A DNA stretch of 36,525 nucleotides from a virus. The DNA is taken from the IMG/VR virus record IMGVR_UViG_3300035670_000692, positions 1 to 36,525 of that record; one strand, given 5' to 3'. Shown in pieces: positions 20,641 to 29,656 of the stretch (positions are counted from its first letter, which is position 1; the number at the start of each line of letters is the position of its first letter). Below the pieces are notes generated by a model, which saw only the letters and a list, made by a program, of their open reading frames with translations, did no database searches and had not been told where the DNA came from. Position numbers and translations under genes: made by a program.

Positions 20641-21629
20641 TGGGTAGCATAGTTAGTAGTGTTCTTGAACCTTTTACTGGTGCTAAAAAAACAGCAGCCG
20701 CTGCTAATGCTGCTGCAGCGCAACAGGCTGAAGCTGCTCGACAAGCAGGATACGCCGCTGCTTTTAGACCAGTAGGTGTATCTACACGCTTTGGTTCCTC
20801 TCAGTTTACCGAAGAGATTGATCCTGTCTCTGGGCTTCCTCGTGTCACTGCTGCTGGTTACACAGTAGACCCACAGCTACGAGCAATACAGGATAGAATC
20901 TTTGGGTTGACTGGTGGCGCACTTAGCCAAGCTGAGCAAGCACAGATGGCAGCAGAGCCTCTAGGAGGGGCTTCCAGGGGCTTGTTTAGTTTGGGTGAAC
21001 AGTACCTTGGGGAATCTCCAGAGGCTGTTAGACAGCGGTTTATGAGCCAGCAACAGGCATTGCTTGATCCTATTCGTCAACGAGAAGAGCAACGCCTAGC
21101 GTCCAGTGTGTTTGGTCGTGGTCGTGCTGGTCTAAATGTTGGTAATATTGGTCAACCAGAACTTTATAGTCTTGCTGCTGCAAGGCGTGAACAAGATTTA
21201 GCACTGGCTGCTGCAGCAGATCAAGCAGCACAGCAACAGATTCAGTTTGGTTCTGGTTTGTTTGGTATGGGTGCAGACATGCTTGGTGCACAGTATGCAA
21301 TACCAACACAAGCATTGGCTCCTCTGCAGACTTATCTGGGTACTGCTGGTACAATTGAAGAACTTGGACAACAACCATTTAATCTTGGTATGCAGGTGGG
21401 CGGTGCTGGTGCACAGGCTGGTAGTGCTGCTGGTAACCTTCTTGGTTCTGGTTTGTCACAAGCTGCACAGACTAGGTTCAAAGGACAACAAGCTGCATCA
21501 CAAGCCAACGCTGGCTTCTTGTCTGGATTGTTAGGAGCAGGTGCAAGCATCTACGGTATGAGTCGTATGGGTACTGGTAGTTTGTTTGGTCCTGGTCGTT
21601 CTACTATGACTCTTGGTGGAGGTATTTAA
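20640..21629 (+). CDS. Internal virion / DNA-ejection protein candidate
   Basis: The 329-residue product has an Ala-rich N-terminus (KKTAAAANAAAAQQAEAARQ), then an Arg/Gln-rich middle (RFMSQQQALLDPIRQREEQR) with FGRGRAGLNVGN, and an Ala/Gly-rich amphipathic C-terminus. Composition and place, between tail genes and a very large protein, are those of podovirus internal core or ejection proteins that cross the cell envelope with the DNA. No enzymatic motif is visible. Confidence 0.65.
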   Translation: MGSIVSSVLEPFTGAKKTAAAANAAAAQQAEAARQAGYAAAFRPVGVSTRFGSSQFTEEIDPVSGLPRVTAAGYTVDPQLRAIQDRIFGLTGGALSQAEQAQMAAEPLGGASRGLFSLGEQYLGESPEAVRQRFMSQQQALLDPIRQREEQRLASSVFGRGRAGLNVGNIGQPELYSLAAARREQDLALAAAADQAAQQQIQFGSGLFGMGADMLGAQYAIPTQALAPLQTYLGTAGTIEELGQQPFNLGMQVGGAGAQAGSAAGNLLGSGLSQAAQTRFKGQQAASQANAGFLSGLLGAGASIYGMSRMGTGSLFGPGRSTMTLGGGI

Positions 21630-22510
21630 TGGGAGCCTTAGCACAGAATAGTTTTAAAACTCCTCAGCAGGTTATGCAGGAGCGACTAAAACAACAACAA
21701 TCAATGTATGCTTCTGCTCAATCTCCTTACGAGAGAATGGGTATGGCTATTGGTAATATCTTGGGCGGTGCTTTAGGCGTTCAAGATCCTGAAATGGAAA
21801 GAGCATCTCTTACTCAGACTATTTACAACGACACATTAAGTAATGTTTCTGATATTACTTCTCCTGATTTTTATACTACTCTTTCTAAAAATTTAGCATC
21901 TGCTGGTCTTCTTCCAGAGGCAGCTTACTCGGCACAAGAAGCACGCAAATATAGATTAGAAGAACTTGACCTTAATATTAAACAAGCTAGGGCTGGTCGT
22001 GAAGGAAGAGAAGCTGCTCAAAAGAATGTAGACTATTATAAAAAGAATCCTGAGCAAGCAGAGTTTCGTATTGCTCAACTAGCAGAGACACTATCTGCTG
22101 ATCCTACTAATGCTGCTGCTCTTCAAGAGTATACTCAGATTACTCGTGCTGCATCTGAGGGTTCTATTGAAGCTACTCAGAAAGCACAGAAAGAAGAACT
22201 TGGTACAGACATTGACAAAGCACGCCTTGCTAAGTATCGTAAAGACTTAGAAGATGCACAGAAGTTTGGACCTGCTGAGCGTTGGCAGGCTGAGAAAACT
22301 GCTGCATTGACTCTTCTGAAGAACTACAATATTGATCCTACTAAACCACTCAACAAACAAGAGCCTCCTCTTCCTGCTTCTTTGTTGTATGGTCCTGTGG
22401 GTGGAGAAATTACCAAGGCATACGAGAGGGCTGTTCGTCCTGATGTTGGAACACCTATGGCTGCACCTGCGGCTGCTCCTCGAAGCAACGATCCTCTCGG
22501 TATTCGGTGA
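21629..22510 (+). CDS. Second internal virion protein candidate
   Basis: The 293-residue product is Gln/Ala-rich and strongly helical: MGALAQNSFKTPQQVMQERL, a GNILGGALGVQDPEMER motif, a central TPR-like helical stretch and a C-terminal Pro/Ala-rich tail (MAAPAAAPRSNDPLG). Such proteins typically lie in the ejected core of podoviruses. It is coupled by TAATG to the previous gene and separated by 12 bases from the giant gene. Function inferred from context. Confidence 0.6.
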   Translation: MGALAQNSFKTPQQVMQERLKQQQSMYASAQSPYERMGMAIGNILGGALGVQDPEMERASLTQTIYNDTLSNVSDITSPDFYTTLSKNLASAGLLPEAAYSAQEARKYRLEELDLNIKQARAGREGREAAQKNVDYYKKNPEQAEFRIAQLAETLSADPTNAAALQEYTQITRAASEGSIEATQKAQKEELGTDIDKARLAKYRKDLEDAQKFGPAERWQAEKTAALTLLKNYNIDPTKPLNKQEPPLPASLLYGPVGGEITKAYERAVRPDVGTPMAAPAAAPRSNDPLGIR

Positions 22511-22522
22511 TAAAGGAATTAC

Positions 22523-25381
22523 ATGCCAAGCATAGCAGAGATTAGACAACAATATCCTCAGTATAATGATTTAAAAGATACTGAGTTGGCTGATGCTTTC
22601 CATAAAAACTTTTATTCTGATCTTCCTAAAGATGAGTTCTATAAAACTTTAGGTGTTAAGACTCCAGCTATTGTAGACCCCTTGGTTGGAGAAACTAACA
22701 AAGCTGCTATGGAATCTATCAGTGCAGCTATCCCTGAGCCTGTTAAAGAAGCAGCAGGTGCTGTGGCAGATGTAGCTGTGCAAGGATTCCAAGCACTGCC
22801 TGCCCCTGTTCAGTCTGCTGCTAGGAGCACTGGTAACTTTATTCTTGATACGATTGATTATCTTCAGCGTCCTTTCCAAGCTGTTGCTGTTGGAGGTAAA
22901 GCTGTTGGTGGTGTCCTAGAGAAAGAAGGGATTTCTACTGAAGACACAGGTTTGTTTTCCTTGGAACTTCCTAAGCTTGCTCGTGCATTCAGTAAAGAAC
23001 AAAATAGAAAAGCTGTTGTTGAAGCAGCAGGCAGGGGTTTTAAAGGAGAAGAGAAAGCTTCTGCTCAAGAACTGTTAAGCGATGAGTTTAGAAAAGCTAA
23101 CCCAGTTAAAGCTGCTTTGTTTGGTTTTGCTGGTGATGTCTTGATTGATCCGCTTAAGGGTAGCGTAGTTGCTGCACCATTTAAGGTAGCCAAAGAAACC
23201 ATCAGTGCTATTCCTGGTGCTACTACTATTCCTTCTCGTCTAATGGACAACGAGTTGTTTCGTGCAATCAATGTTACCACAGGTGATGTAGACAAAGCAA
23301 GAGAACTTTATAACCAGTATCGTTATCTTAGGGACAAGGCTAGGAACGAAGGTGTTCGAGATGCTAAGGCTCTTAACAATCAATTCAAAGCATTGTCTAA
23401 ACAATCTGGTGTACCTGTCAATGAATTGAAAGCAAAGCTTTTGCACGACATCGAGACTGGTGATCTTGGTGACGATGCTCTTGGTCAACTAGAATCAAAG
23501 ATTGTTAGTCGTAATCGTGAGTTGCTAGATCAACAACGAGCAGCAGGTATTGATGTTGGTGACCTTGGTGAAACTTACATGCCTCACATGATCAGCAAAG
23601 AGGCTGATGAGGTATTGCAGTTAGCAGATAAAAAGAACTTCTTTACCACCAAACCATCGTCTAAGAATCCTCAAGCACTAAAGCGTGAGATTGAGGGTAC
23701 TATTAATGACATCAATGCAAAGAATATGTATGGTACTACCAAGTACTTTGAGGATGATCCTGCACTTATCATTGGTAGACAAGAGTTTCAAGTAGCAAAC
23801 GCACTGGCTGGTAAACGATTCCTTACTGATGTTAAAGAGTTGGGTGTCAAGGCTGATGATGCACCTAGAAGCTATGTATCTATTGATGGTGTCCAAGGTG
23901 TAAAGTTTGACCCTGCTGTGGCTAACCTTGTCAATCGTTCATACAAGTTGTTGACAGACGATCAGGCAATGAATAGCTTCCTTAAGGTTTATGACGGTGC
24001 TCAGAACTGGTGGAAGATGTGGTCACTTGGTGTTCGTCCTGCATACCATGCAAAGAATGTGGTAGGTAATGTCTGGAACGCATACCTTGGTGGACTGAGT
24101 AACCCTAAGACTTATGGCGATGCTGCTCTATTCCAAACTAAATTGGCTAGGAATAAACTAGACGGTAAGGTTGCTGGTAGACCTGCTGAAGAACTGTACG
24201 AAGAGATGGCTAAGCGTGGTGTCTTTGGTGAAGGACAGTATGGTGGTGGCGAGTTTGCTCGTGTGCTTGAAAGACAACTAGAGCCAATCAAGGCTACAGA
24301 CCTTATCACGCCAGCTACTAGCAATGTGTTCCTTCGTGCTGGTTTCAAAGTAGGTCAGACACTAGAAGACAACGCTCGTATCGCTCTGTTCCTAGATCAG
24401 GTTAAGAAGGGTAAGAGTTACGACCAAGCTGGTAAGCATGTACAAAAGTATATGTTTGACTATGGTGATGTCAGTCCTTTTGAGAGAAGCACTCTTAAGA
24501 GGATTATGCCCTTCTATACTTGGTCTCGTAAAAATATTCCTTTGCAGCTTGAAGCATTGGTTCGTCACCCAGATAAGATTAACAAACTGAACCTAGCCAT
24601 TAATAATATTCAGCAAGCCACTGGTGCACAGACTCCAGACCCATCTGAGGTCCCTGGTTATATTACTGCTGCTGCTCCTGTATATGTGGGTCAGAGCGAG
24701 AGTGGTGAAATTGCTCAGGCGATTACGCTTGAGAACTTATTACCTCTTATGGATCTTGGTCCATTCACTAGGTTCCTTAACACGAAGACTGCTCCTACAG
24801 GTCCATCAAAGGGCGAACTTGGTGAGACTGTTTCTTCTGCTATGGGACCAGTGTCTCCTTTTATCAAAGCACCAATCGAATACTTTGCTAACTACGACTT
24901 CTTCAGAAAGAAAAGTATTGAAGAGTATAAGGGTCAGAAGGTTGACATGCTTGGTGTCGAGATGCCAGCACACTTGGCAAAGACTTTGTCAAACATTGTC
25001 CTGCTCAGTGAGGTTGATCGTCTGAATCCTGGTGGTATCTTTGGTACTCGTAATGTAAACCCAGAGACTGGGGAGATAACATCAACTCCTAGTATCTTTG
25101 GTGTCGAGAGGGAAAGTAGGATAGATCTTCCCGAAGAGCAGCGTCAAGTACAGTCATTAACTGGTGTTCGTATCTTTGATATTAACAAAGGTCAAGCAGA
25201 AGTTGTACGCATGAACAAGATTAAGAGTGACATCAATGCTCTTAAGGGATTGCTTAACAAAGCTGCTGAGAAAGAAAAGACAAGGGAAGTCCTCCAAGCT
25301 GAAGCTGCTCTTGAGAAGTTCTTAGCTGAACTTGATCGAGTAGAAGAAGAGATTGAAGCTAGAAAGAAGATGAAGAAATGA
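22523..25381 (+). CDS. Large internal virion / ejection protein
   Basis: At 952 residues this is the largest protein in the window. The N-terminus IRQQYPQYNDLKDTELADAF and FHKNFYSDLPKDEFY is one I know from large phage virion proteins. A middle segment has MWSLGVRPAYHAKNVVGNVW, and near residue 660 FYTWSRKNIPLQLEALVRHP, both recurring in large polyvalent-type ejected proteins. The C-terminus is a charged coiled coil. No lysozyme or transglycosylase active site is evident to me. It probably forms the ejected core. It overlaps the holin by four bases. Confidence 0.75.
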   Translation: MPSIAEIRQQYPQYNDLKDTELADAFHKNFYSDLPKDEFYKTLGVKTPAIVDPLVGETNKAAMESISAAIPEPVKEAAGAVADVAVQGFQALPAPVQSAARSTGNFILDTIDYLQRPFQAVAVGGKAVGGVLEKEGISTEDTGLFSLELPKLARAFSKEQNRKAVVEAAGRGFKGEEKASAQELLSDEFRKANPVKAALFGFAGDVLIDPLKGSVVAAPFKVAKETISAIPGATTIPSRLMDNELFRAINVTTGDVDKARELYNQYRYLRDKARNEGVRDAKALNNQFKALSKQSGVPVNELKAKLLHDIETGDLGDDALGQLESKIVSRNRELLDQQRAAGIDVGDLGETYMPHMISKEADEVLQLADKKNFFTTKPSSKNPQALKREIEGTINDINAKNMYGTTKYFEDDPALIIGRQEFQVANALAGKRFLTDVKELGVKADDAPRSYVSIDGVQGVKFDPAVANLVNRSYKLLTDDQAMNSFLKVYDGAQNWWKMWSLGVRPAYHAKNVVGNVWNAYLGGLSNPKTYGDAALFQTKLARNKLDGKVAGRPAEELYEEMAKRGVFGEGQYGGGEFARVLERQLEPIKATDLITPATSNVFLRAGFKVGQTLEDNARIALFLDQVKKGKSYDQAGKHVQKYMFDYGDVSPFERSTLKRIMPFYTWSRKNIPLQLEALVRHPDKINKLNLAINNIQQATGAQTPDPSEVPGYITAAAPVYVGQSESGEIAQAITLENLLPLMDLGPFTRFLNTKTAPTGPSKGELGETVSSAMGPVSPFIKAPIEYFANYDFFRKKSIEEYKGQKVDMLGVEMPAHLAKTLSNIVLLSEVDRLNPGGIFGTRNVNPETGEITSTPSIFGVERESRIDLPEEQRQVQSLTGVRIFDINKGQAEVVRMNKIKSDINALKGLLNKAAEKEKTREVLQAEAALEKFLAELDRVEEEIEARKKMKK

Positions 25382-25767
25382 ATCCATTAGCACTGATTGA
25401 GATAGGTGGTAGGCTACTAGACAAGATCATCCCTGATAAGGATGCCAGGGAGAAGGCACAAGCTGAACTGATCAAAGCAGCCCAGGACCAGTCCTTCCAG
25501 AGGGACATGGCGCAGGTAGAGTTGAACAAAGAGGAAGCCCGTACAGACCCCTTTAGAGGCGGCTGGAGACCCTTCGTAGGGTGGACCTGTGGTGTGGCAT
25601 TCGCCATGCACTTCGTCCTGTTCCCTGTAGCTAACTTCTTTCTAGCTGGTGCAGGTCACGAACAGATCACGGTAGCCTTTGATATGGAGACACTGCTGAC
25701 TGTACTGCTTGGTATGTTAGGTCTTGGTGGTCTCAGAACAGTAGAGAAGTGGAAGGGACTTAAATGA
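25378..25767 (+). CDS. Holin, 3TM GTA-type
   Basis: The ATG overlaps the upstream TGA (ATGA), and the stop overlaps the endolysin start likewise. The 129-residue product begins with an amphipathic segment (MNPLALIEIGGRLLDKIIPD), has a helical charged stretch, then DPFRGGWRPFVGWTCGVAFA with a membrane span, a second span around ANFFLAG and a third (LLTVLLGMLGLGGLRTVEKW). The RPFVGWxCG pattern is typical of GTA-type holins. It permits endolysin release. Confidence 0.85.
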   Translation: MNPLALIEIGGRLLDKIIPDKDAREKAQAELIKAAQDQSFQRDMAQVELNKEEARTDPFRGGWRPFVGWTCGVAFAMHFVLFPVANFFLAGAGHEQITVAFDMETLLTVLLGMLGLGGLRTVEKWKGLK

Positions 25768-26123
25768 ACTTTGGTAAATACTTTACTCAAGCAGAGTTTA
25801 AATGCAAACACTGTGGTAAGTGCGAGATGGACCAGGAGTTCCTAGACAAGATCAACAAACTTAGGGAAGAGTATGGACAGTCTCTCGTGGTTACTTCTGG
25901 TTACCGTTGTCCTGAGCATCCTGCTGAGCGTATTAAAGTAGGTAGGTCTGGTATGCACACCACTGGCAAGGCAGCAGACTTTGCTGTGGATGGCGCCAAT
26001 GCACAGAGACTGCTGACGATTGCACTGCAGCATGGGTTCACTGGTATTGGTGTACAACAAAAAGGTGGTGGTAGGTTTATCCATCTTGATACTAGAGACA
26101 CACCTGCTCTCTGGTCATACTAA
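25764..26123 (+). CDS. M15-family peptidase endolysin
   Basis: This 119-residue enzyme has no signal peptide, so it would need the adjacent holin. The zinc-peptidase motifs are present: VTSGYRCPEH (residues about 44-53), MHTTGKAADF (HxxGxAxD, about 64-73) and FIHLDTRD (HxD, about 105-112). It should cut peptide cross-links in peptidoglycan (D-Ala-D-Ala carboxypeptidase-type family). It opens with a CKHCGKCEMD patch that may bind metal. It is the last gene of the rightward unit. Confidence 0.9.
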   Translation: MNFGKYFTQAEFKCKHCGKCEMDQEFLDKINKLREEYGQSLVVTSGYRCPEHPAERIKVGRSGMHTTGKAADFAVDGANAQRLLTIALQHGFTGIGVQQKGGGRFIHLDTRDTPALWSY

Positions 26124-26151
26124 AAAAAAGGCTAGACATCTCTGCCTAGCC
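26122..26151 (-). terminator. Terminator at the end of the leftward unit
   Basis: On the minus strand GGCTAG pairs with CTAGCC (26151-26146 and 26135-26130) around a 10-base loop and is followed by eight T residues. It lies 28 bases beyond the last leftward gene. The hairpin could also slow rightward transcription, though that side lacks a T run. Confidence 0.8.
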
Positions 26152-26158
26152 AAACCTT

Positions 26159-26183
26159 CTGAGTTACTGGGAAACTAACTCAG
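26159..26183 (+). terminator. Hairpin between convergent transcription units
   Basis: CTGAGTTA (26159-26166) and TAACTCAG (26176-26183) form an 8-bp stem with a 9-base loop. It overlaps the end of the last leftward gene and has no T run, so termination is possible but not certain. Confidence 0.4.
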
Positions 26184-26323
26184 TCGTCATACTCCTCTTC
26201 GTCTGTGTTCTTACAGATGAGAATCCTTACGATACCAAGATCAATAACAAGGTATCCTTTGTCTAGTTCCTGGTACTCAATACCAACTGAGACACCAGAG
26301 ATCAAGCAAATTTCAATATCCAT
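26180..26323 (-). CDS. Small conserved phage protein (47 aa)
   Basis: The ATG at 26323 follows an ideal TTTAAGGAGTTAGT, and the frame ends in TGA at 26182-26180. The product MDIEICLISGVSVGIEYQEL then YLVIDLGIVRIL and an acidic tail (NTDEEEYDD). This MDIEI...SVGIEY...YLVIDLGIxRIL pattern is one I have seen beside ribonucleotide reductase genes in phages; role unknown. It is the last leftward gene, eight bases after the reductase gene ends. Confidence 0.8.
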   Translation of the reverse strand: MDIEICLISGVSVGIEYQELDKGYLVIDLGIVRILICKNTDEEEYDD

Positions 26324-26332
26324 ACTAACTCC

Positions 26333-28225
26333 TTAAACTATTTCACAGGAGCCAGCAGAGCAGGCTAACTCTTGTGCACCCTTAACATTATCATCTACCT
26401 CAACTAGGGTATCCCAGTCAATTGCCTTGGGTACAACTGCTAGCAACTCTTCATACTGCTGCTTCGTGCACTCCTCGTATGGTGCCTGTCGATAGGTACC
26501 ACCATCATAGGGCAGGAACGACACACCAGATACCTCATCGAAGTGTCGCCACACCCAAGCCCCTACATCCATCCACTCCTCCTCCTTGACAGAGATAGTC
26601 ACAGAGGGCTTGTGCTCACACCAGTGACGCTGGTACATCAACCATACATCGAGGTGGTCAATGGCTGTCAGGTCATCACGCAGGGTTGCTCCCTCTGGTG
26701 CTTTCTGTGGGAATGAGAACACCACAGTAGACTCAGGACGCATGACACAATCCTCATAGGGTACACCCTGGTTGATCATGAACTGCGTGAGAGGATCTTT
26801 CTTATCGCCCCGGACCCTACGAATATAATATACACTATGTCGAGGATGAATACCACTGGCAGAGTCAACAAGCTGAGACACAGTGCCACTAGGTTTAACA
26901 CAAGTAATCGCAGCGCTGGGATTGATGCCAAGGGCATCTGCAGTTTCTTTGTTAGATTCGACAGCAACATGTTTGAGTATCTCCAGTTTCTTTTGAGTAT
27001 CCTCACAAACAGTAGACATCCACTTGTTGTCAAAGATACCAGTAAATGACACACCAAGCAGACGCTCTTCCTCTGTATTCTTCTGCCAGATCTTACGCAG
27101 ATACGGGAAGTGAGTCATGGTTGATTGATATGTCCCCAGGATTGTAGCCAACCGTACCTTACGAGCAAGGTCTTCTACAGTGTCTTCAGCACGAACCACT
27201 ACCTCTGTCAGGTTGCAGAACTGGTAGGGTCGTAGGATGATTTCGGAACAGGGATTAGTACCGAAGTCGTGATCAGAATCCCTTCGTCCGTTCTTAGCAG
27301 CCTGAGACTTACTGGCTGCTCTAGAGAAGATTCCTCGTTCCCCAGAGTGAGAGTGGTAAAGGCTAGTCCATTCTTGGAGAAATTGTCCAATGTCTGGTTT
27401 AGTTTCATAAGTTGCCGAGTTGTTAGCAAGGGCACGCTGCCCATTCTGTTCCCACCAATTCCCTGACTTTGCATGACGCATCCGATCATCTTCTAATTCT
27501 GACAACGAGATCATTGCTGACCTTCGAACTCCACCCACAACAACAACTTCCCCGATCTTGCACAGAATGTCATGACACTCAAGGGAAGTAAGCTTGCGAC
27601 CAGCAGCACATCGGAACTTCGCAATAGTGAACTTAAACAATTCTTCAAGCGGTCCAGGTCCAGATGCTCGTCCACCGAATGTCTTAAGCCTAGCCCCTGA
27701 AGGTCGAACCTTTGAGATGTCCCAGTGAGGAATCTCTCCAGAGTAGAGTAGAGCAATGAGTTGTCGAAGGCTCTTCGCCCATCCTTCCTTACTATCAGAT
27801 ACAACAATAGTAGTCTTACTATCGAACAACTGATCTGGTACTTCAGGAAGTTGATTAACATACTTCTGCTCCACACTGAACCCCACCCCTGTACCACACA
27901 GGAGGATGTACATAGCTTCATCGAATGCCTTGGGGTCATCAATAGGCATGTAGCTACAGTTATAACCAGCAGTGTTGTCACGCTCCAGTGCCTTGCCTGC
28001 GGTCATGATAGCACGCATAGAGGGCATGAGGTCCAGGTTGGTGACAGCGTTACGAAGTTCTGTGCTCAGTTCACGAGGCACAATATAGTTGTGATCAGTA
28101 GCCAACTTGTCTTCGATGAAGTTGAAGTAACGATCAACAGATTCAGCCCAGTTCTCTCGGCGATTGTCTCCCTGAAGGAAACGAGAGTAACGAGACTTGG
28201 CAATGAAGTTTTGATATAGATCCAT
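26333..28225 (-). CDS. nrdJ: Class II (B12-dependent) ribonucleotide reductase, monomeric type
   Basis: The start at 28225 (MDLYQNFIAKSRYSRFLQGD) is preferred to an in-frame TTG at 28243 inside the upstream gene; 630 residues. It reduces ribonucleotides using adenosylcobalamin. Seen: TAGYNCSYMPIDD and GTGVGFSVE near the N-terminal third, the thiyl-radical motif NPCSE in FGTNPCSEIIL, CVKPSGTVSQLVDSASG, and a C-terminal redox pair CSAGSC. The layout matches the monomeric ribonucleoside-triphosphate reductase. No partner subunit is needed. It would supply dNTPs during replication, with ThyX supplying dTMP. Confidence 0.9.
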   Translation of the reverse strand: MDLYQNFIAKSRYSRFLQGDNRRENWAESVDRYFNFIEDKLATDHNYIVPRELSTELRNAVTNLDLMPSMRAIMTAGKALERDNTAGYNCSYMPIDDPKAFDEAMYILLCGTGVGFSVEQKYVNQLPEVPDQLFDSKTTIVVSDSKEGWAKSLRQLIALLYSGEIPHWDISKVRPSGARLKTFGGRASGPGPLEELFKFTIAKFRCAAGRKLTSLECHDILCKIGEVVVVGGVRRSAMISLSELEDDRMRHAKSGNWWEQNGQRALANNSATYETKPDIGQFLQEWTSLYHSHSGERGIFSRAASKSQAAKNGRRDSDHDFGTNPCSEIILRPYQFCNLTEVVVRAEDTVEDLARKVRLATILGTYQSTMTHFPYLRKIWQKNTEEERLLGVSFTGIFDNKWMSTVCEDTQKKLEILKHVAVESNKETADALGINPSAAITCVKPSGTVSQLVDSASGIHPRHSVYYIRRVRGDKKDPLTQFMINQGVPYEDCVMRPESTVVFSFPQKAPEGATLRDDLTAIDHLDVWLMYQRHWCEHKPSVTISVKEEEWMDVGAWVWRHFDEVSGVSFLPYDGGTYRQAPYEECTKQQYEELLAVVPKAIDWDTLVEVDDNVKGAQELACSAGSCEIV

Positions 28226-28229
28226 GTAT

Positions 28230-28391
28230 TTATTCCCAGTCAATTTGTTTTAATAAGATCTCAGCTTTACACTCTATCACATCAGAGAACCTATCTACTA
28301 AGTCCTCTGATGTTACACCTAGTATTTCTAATAGAGTTACTTCGTCTAATTGCTTTAACCTTTCACTAATCTCAGGTAAAGTTAGAGTCAT
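28230..28391 (-). CDS. Small conserved phage protein (53 aa)
   Basis: The ATG at 28391 begins MTLTLPEISERLKQLDEVTL, then LEILGVTSEDLVDRFSDVI and an end LLKQIDWE; TAA at 28232-28230. The LPEIxxxLKxLDExTLLExLxxxSxDLVxxFxD pattern is one I recognise as a widespread small phage protein of unknown role. It overlaps nothing but sits tightly before the reductase start (28225). It is helical and acidic. Confidence 0.7.
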   Translation of the reverse strand: MTLTLPEISERLKQLDEVTLLEILGVTSEDLVDRFSDVIECKAEILLKQIDWE

Positions 28392-28397
28392 AACTAT

Positions 28398-28411
28398 TAG
28401 ATAACTATCTA
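28398..28411. repeat. Dispersed 14-mer, exact copy between two genes
   Basis: The plus strand reads TAGATAACTATCTA. It includes the stop codon of the 55-residue gene and lies seven bases upstream of the next start; a second TAACTAT is adjacent (28391-28397). Confidence 0.7.
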
Positions 28412-28576
28412 TGCTTTGGAGATTTTGTACCCGTGCATGGTGTACCCTTGGTTGACATCGTGTCCTTGCTTACGCAGCAGATGTCGAAGGGCTTGGCGTG
28501 CAGCTTCATAAGACTTGAAGCCACGAGCGAAAAACTTGAGGGAGAGTTTACGATTGTTAAGTTTAACGAAGTACAT
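28409..28576 (-). CDS. Small basic hypothetical protein (55 aa)
   Basis: The ATG at 28576 follows GAAAGGACAATAGT and lies about 22 bases from the predicted transcript start. The frame ends in TAG at 28411-28409. The basic product is MYFVKLNNRKLSLKFFARGF, KSYEAARQALRHLLRKQG and a tail YTMHGYKISKA. Its shape (short strand, helix, strand) suggests a nucleic-acid-binding role, but no family is recognised. It has its own promoter at 28606. Confidence 0.65.
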   Translation of the reverse strand: MYFVKLNNRKLSLKFFARGFKSYEAARQALRHLLRKQGHDVNQGYTMHGYKISKA

Positions 28577-28605
28577 ACTATTGTCCTTTCGGTAGTTGGT
28601 CTATT

Positions 28606-28634
28606 ATTATATCACTTCTTGTAGTATTTGTCAA
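28606..28634 (-). promoter_or_regulatory. Leftward sigma70-like promoter before the reductase cluster
   Basis: Minus strand TTGACA (28634-28629), 17-base spacer ending TGA, TATAAT (28611-28606). It drives the 55- and 53-residue genes and the reductase. The -35 lies in the 3' end of the DUF3310 gene. Confidence 0.85.
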
Positions 28635-28899
28635 CCACTAGATCATAATTTTGTAACACAAAGTCTAGGTAGTGCTTTGCCTTCTCTAGATCTTGCTTAC
28701 CATTCTTACGCTGGTGGCGTTGTAAGTACTTAATAACATTGCATAGCCATGGGTCTAGCTGCCAATCAAGGAACACATCCCATGGTTCGATGTTAGTCTT
28801 CTTGTAATGGTCACCTCCAACCTGCTTGTCTCTAACATCTATCGTCATAATCTTATCAAACATCCTATCTATATTCCAGAGGTTGATCGGGTCAGCCAT
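28612..28899 (-). CDS. DUF3310 protein (SaV-like)
   Basis: The 95-residue product has DKQVGGDHYKKTNIEPWDV then FLDWQLDPWLCNVIKYLQRH and KNGKQDLEKAKHYLDFVL, the full DUF3310 signature (GGDHY, then IEPWD, KYxxR, DLxKAxxYL). Such proteins are common in phage nucleotide-metabolism clusters; a nucleotide-binding or kinase-like role has been suggested, not shown. The start at 28899 overlaps the upstream gene by eight bases. A promoter lies in its 3' end. Confidence 0.85.
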   Translation of the reverse strand: MADPINLWNIDRMFDKIMTIDVRDKQVGGDHYKKTNIEPWDVFLDWQLDPWLCNVIKYLQRHQRKNGKQDLEKAKHYLDFVLQNYDLVVDKYYKK

Positions 28900-29656
28900 A
28901 CTTCTTCTTGAGGTAGTTCAGACTGACAGGCATCTCATCGAACTGTCCATCCTCCACCTCATGAAGCATCCAGACACCACGCCAGTAGTTGTTACCCTGT
29001 GCACCCAGGTAGTCCTCGTCATGCAGGTAACAGCAACCACAGAACAGACCAGTGATCTGCTTACCATCAGCACGATGGGCGTATGCAATCTGCCTACCCT
29101 GCACATGTCCCATGACAGCACTCATGTGTCGCTTGGTCAGCAGTGCAGCAGCAGAGGAGACTGGTCGTCCCATCACACCTGATGTAAAGAAATGACAATA
29201 TACCACGCCGTCAATAACAACAGGACTAAGGTAATCAAGCACCTCCCAACCAGCTTCTGCGTATCCGAGATCATCGATGCCAATAGTGCCGTGGAGTTTA
29301 GGGTCGCCTTCGACTGCTCTGACAATTCGCTCTTCGTGGTTGCCAAGCGTGAGTACCATTCGGGGTCTATATTGCTTTTCCTTCTTCTTTCGTTGGTGCT
29401 CATTTAGTTCCTTCATTGGGGCAAGCAAGCGGTCCATGGCTGCTCTGGTTACTTGGATGTCAGTCTTGTATCGTCTACCTTCAAACGACTTCTTACCCAC
29501 ATCGTAGGAGGACAGTGAAGGCATGTCAGCAAAGTCACCAATGTTAATGATTACATCTGGTTGCTTGTCTGCAATGTATTGTCCCACCCAATCAAGGTAA
29601 GACAAGTCAACACCATCCTTTACCTGCATGTCAGGCAGTACTAAATGCGTAGTCAT
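28892..29656 (-). CDS. Metallophosphoesterase
   Basis: The 254-residue product has the order of a calcineurin-like phosphoesterase: LVLPDMQVKDG (DxQ in place of DxH), INIGDFADMPSLSSYD (GDxxD), MVLTLGNHEERI (GNHE), CHFFTSGVMGRP, and GHVQ in place of GHxH. The Q substitutions are also seen in other phage members I know. It likely hydrolyses a phosphodiester or nucleotide substrate, two metal ions at the active site. The substrate is unknown. It sits in the DNA metabolism operon with ATGA coupling to the upstream gene. Confidence 0.85.
   Translation of the reverse strand: MTTHLVLPDMQVKDGVDLSYLDWVGQYIADKQPDVIINIGDFADMPSLSSYDVGKKSFEGRRYKTDIQVTRAAMDRLLAPMKELNEHQRKKKEKQYRPRMVLTLGNHEERIVRAVEGDPKLHGTIGIDDLGYAEAGWEVLDYLSPVVIDGVVYCHFFTSGVMGRPVSSAAALLTKRHMSAVMGHVQGRQIAYAHRADGKQITGLFCGCCYLHDEDYLGAQGNNYWRGVWMLHEVEDGQFDEMPVSLNYLKKKYG

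Noticed and set aside
27511-27981. Minus-strand frame of 156 codons inside the reductase gene
   Set aside because: It shares the strand but not the frame of a gene with intact catalytic motifs; nothing recognisable is encoded.
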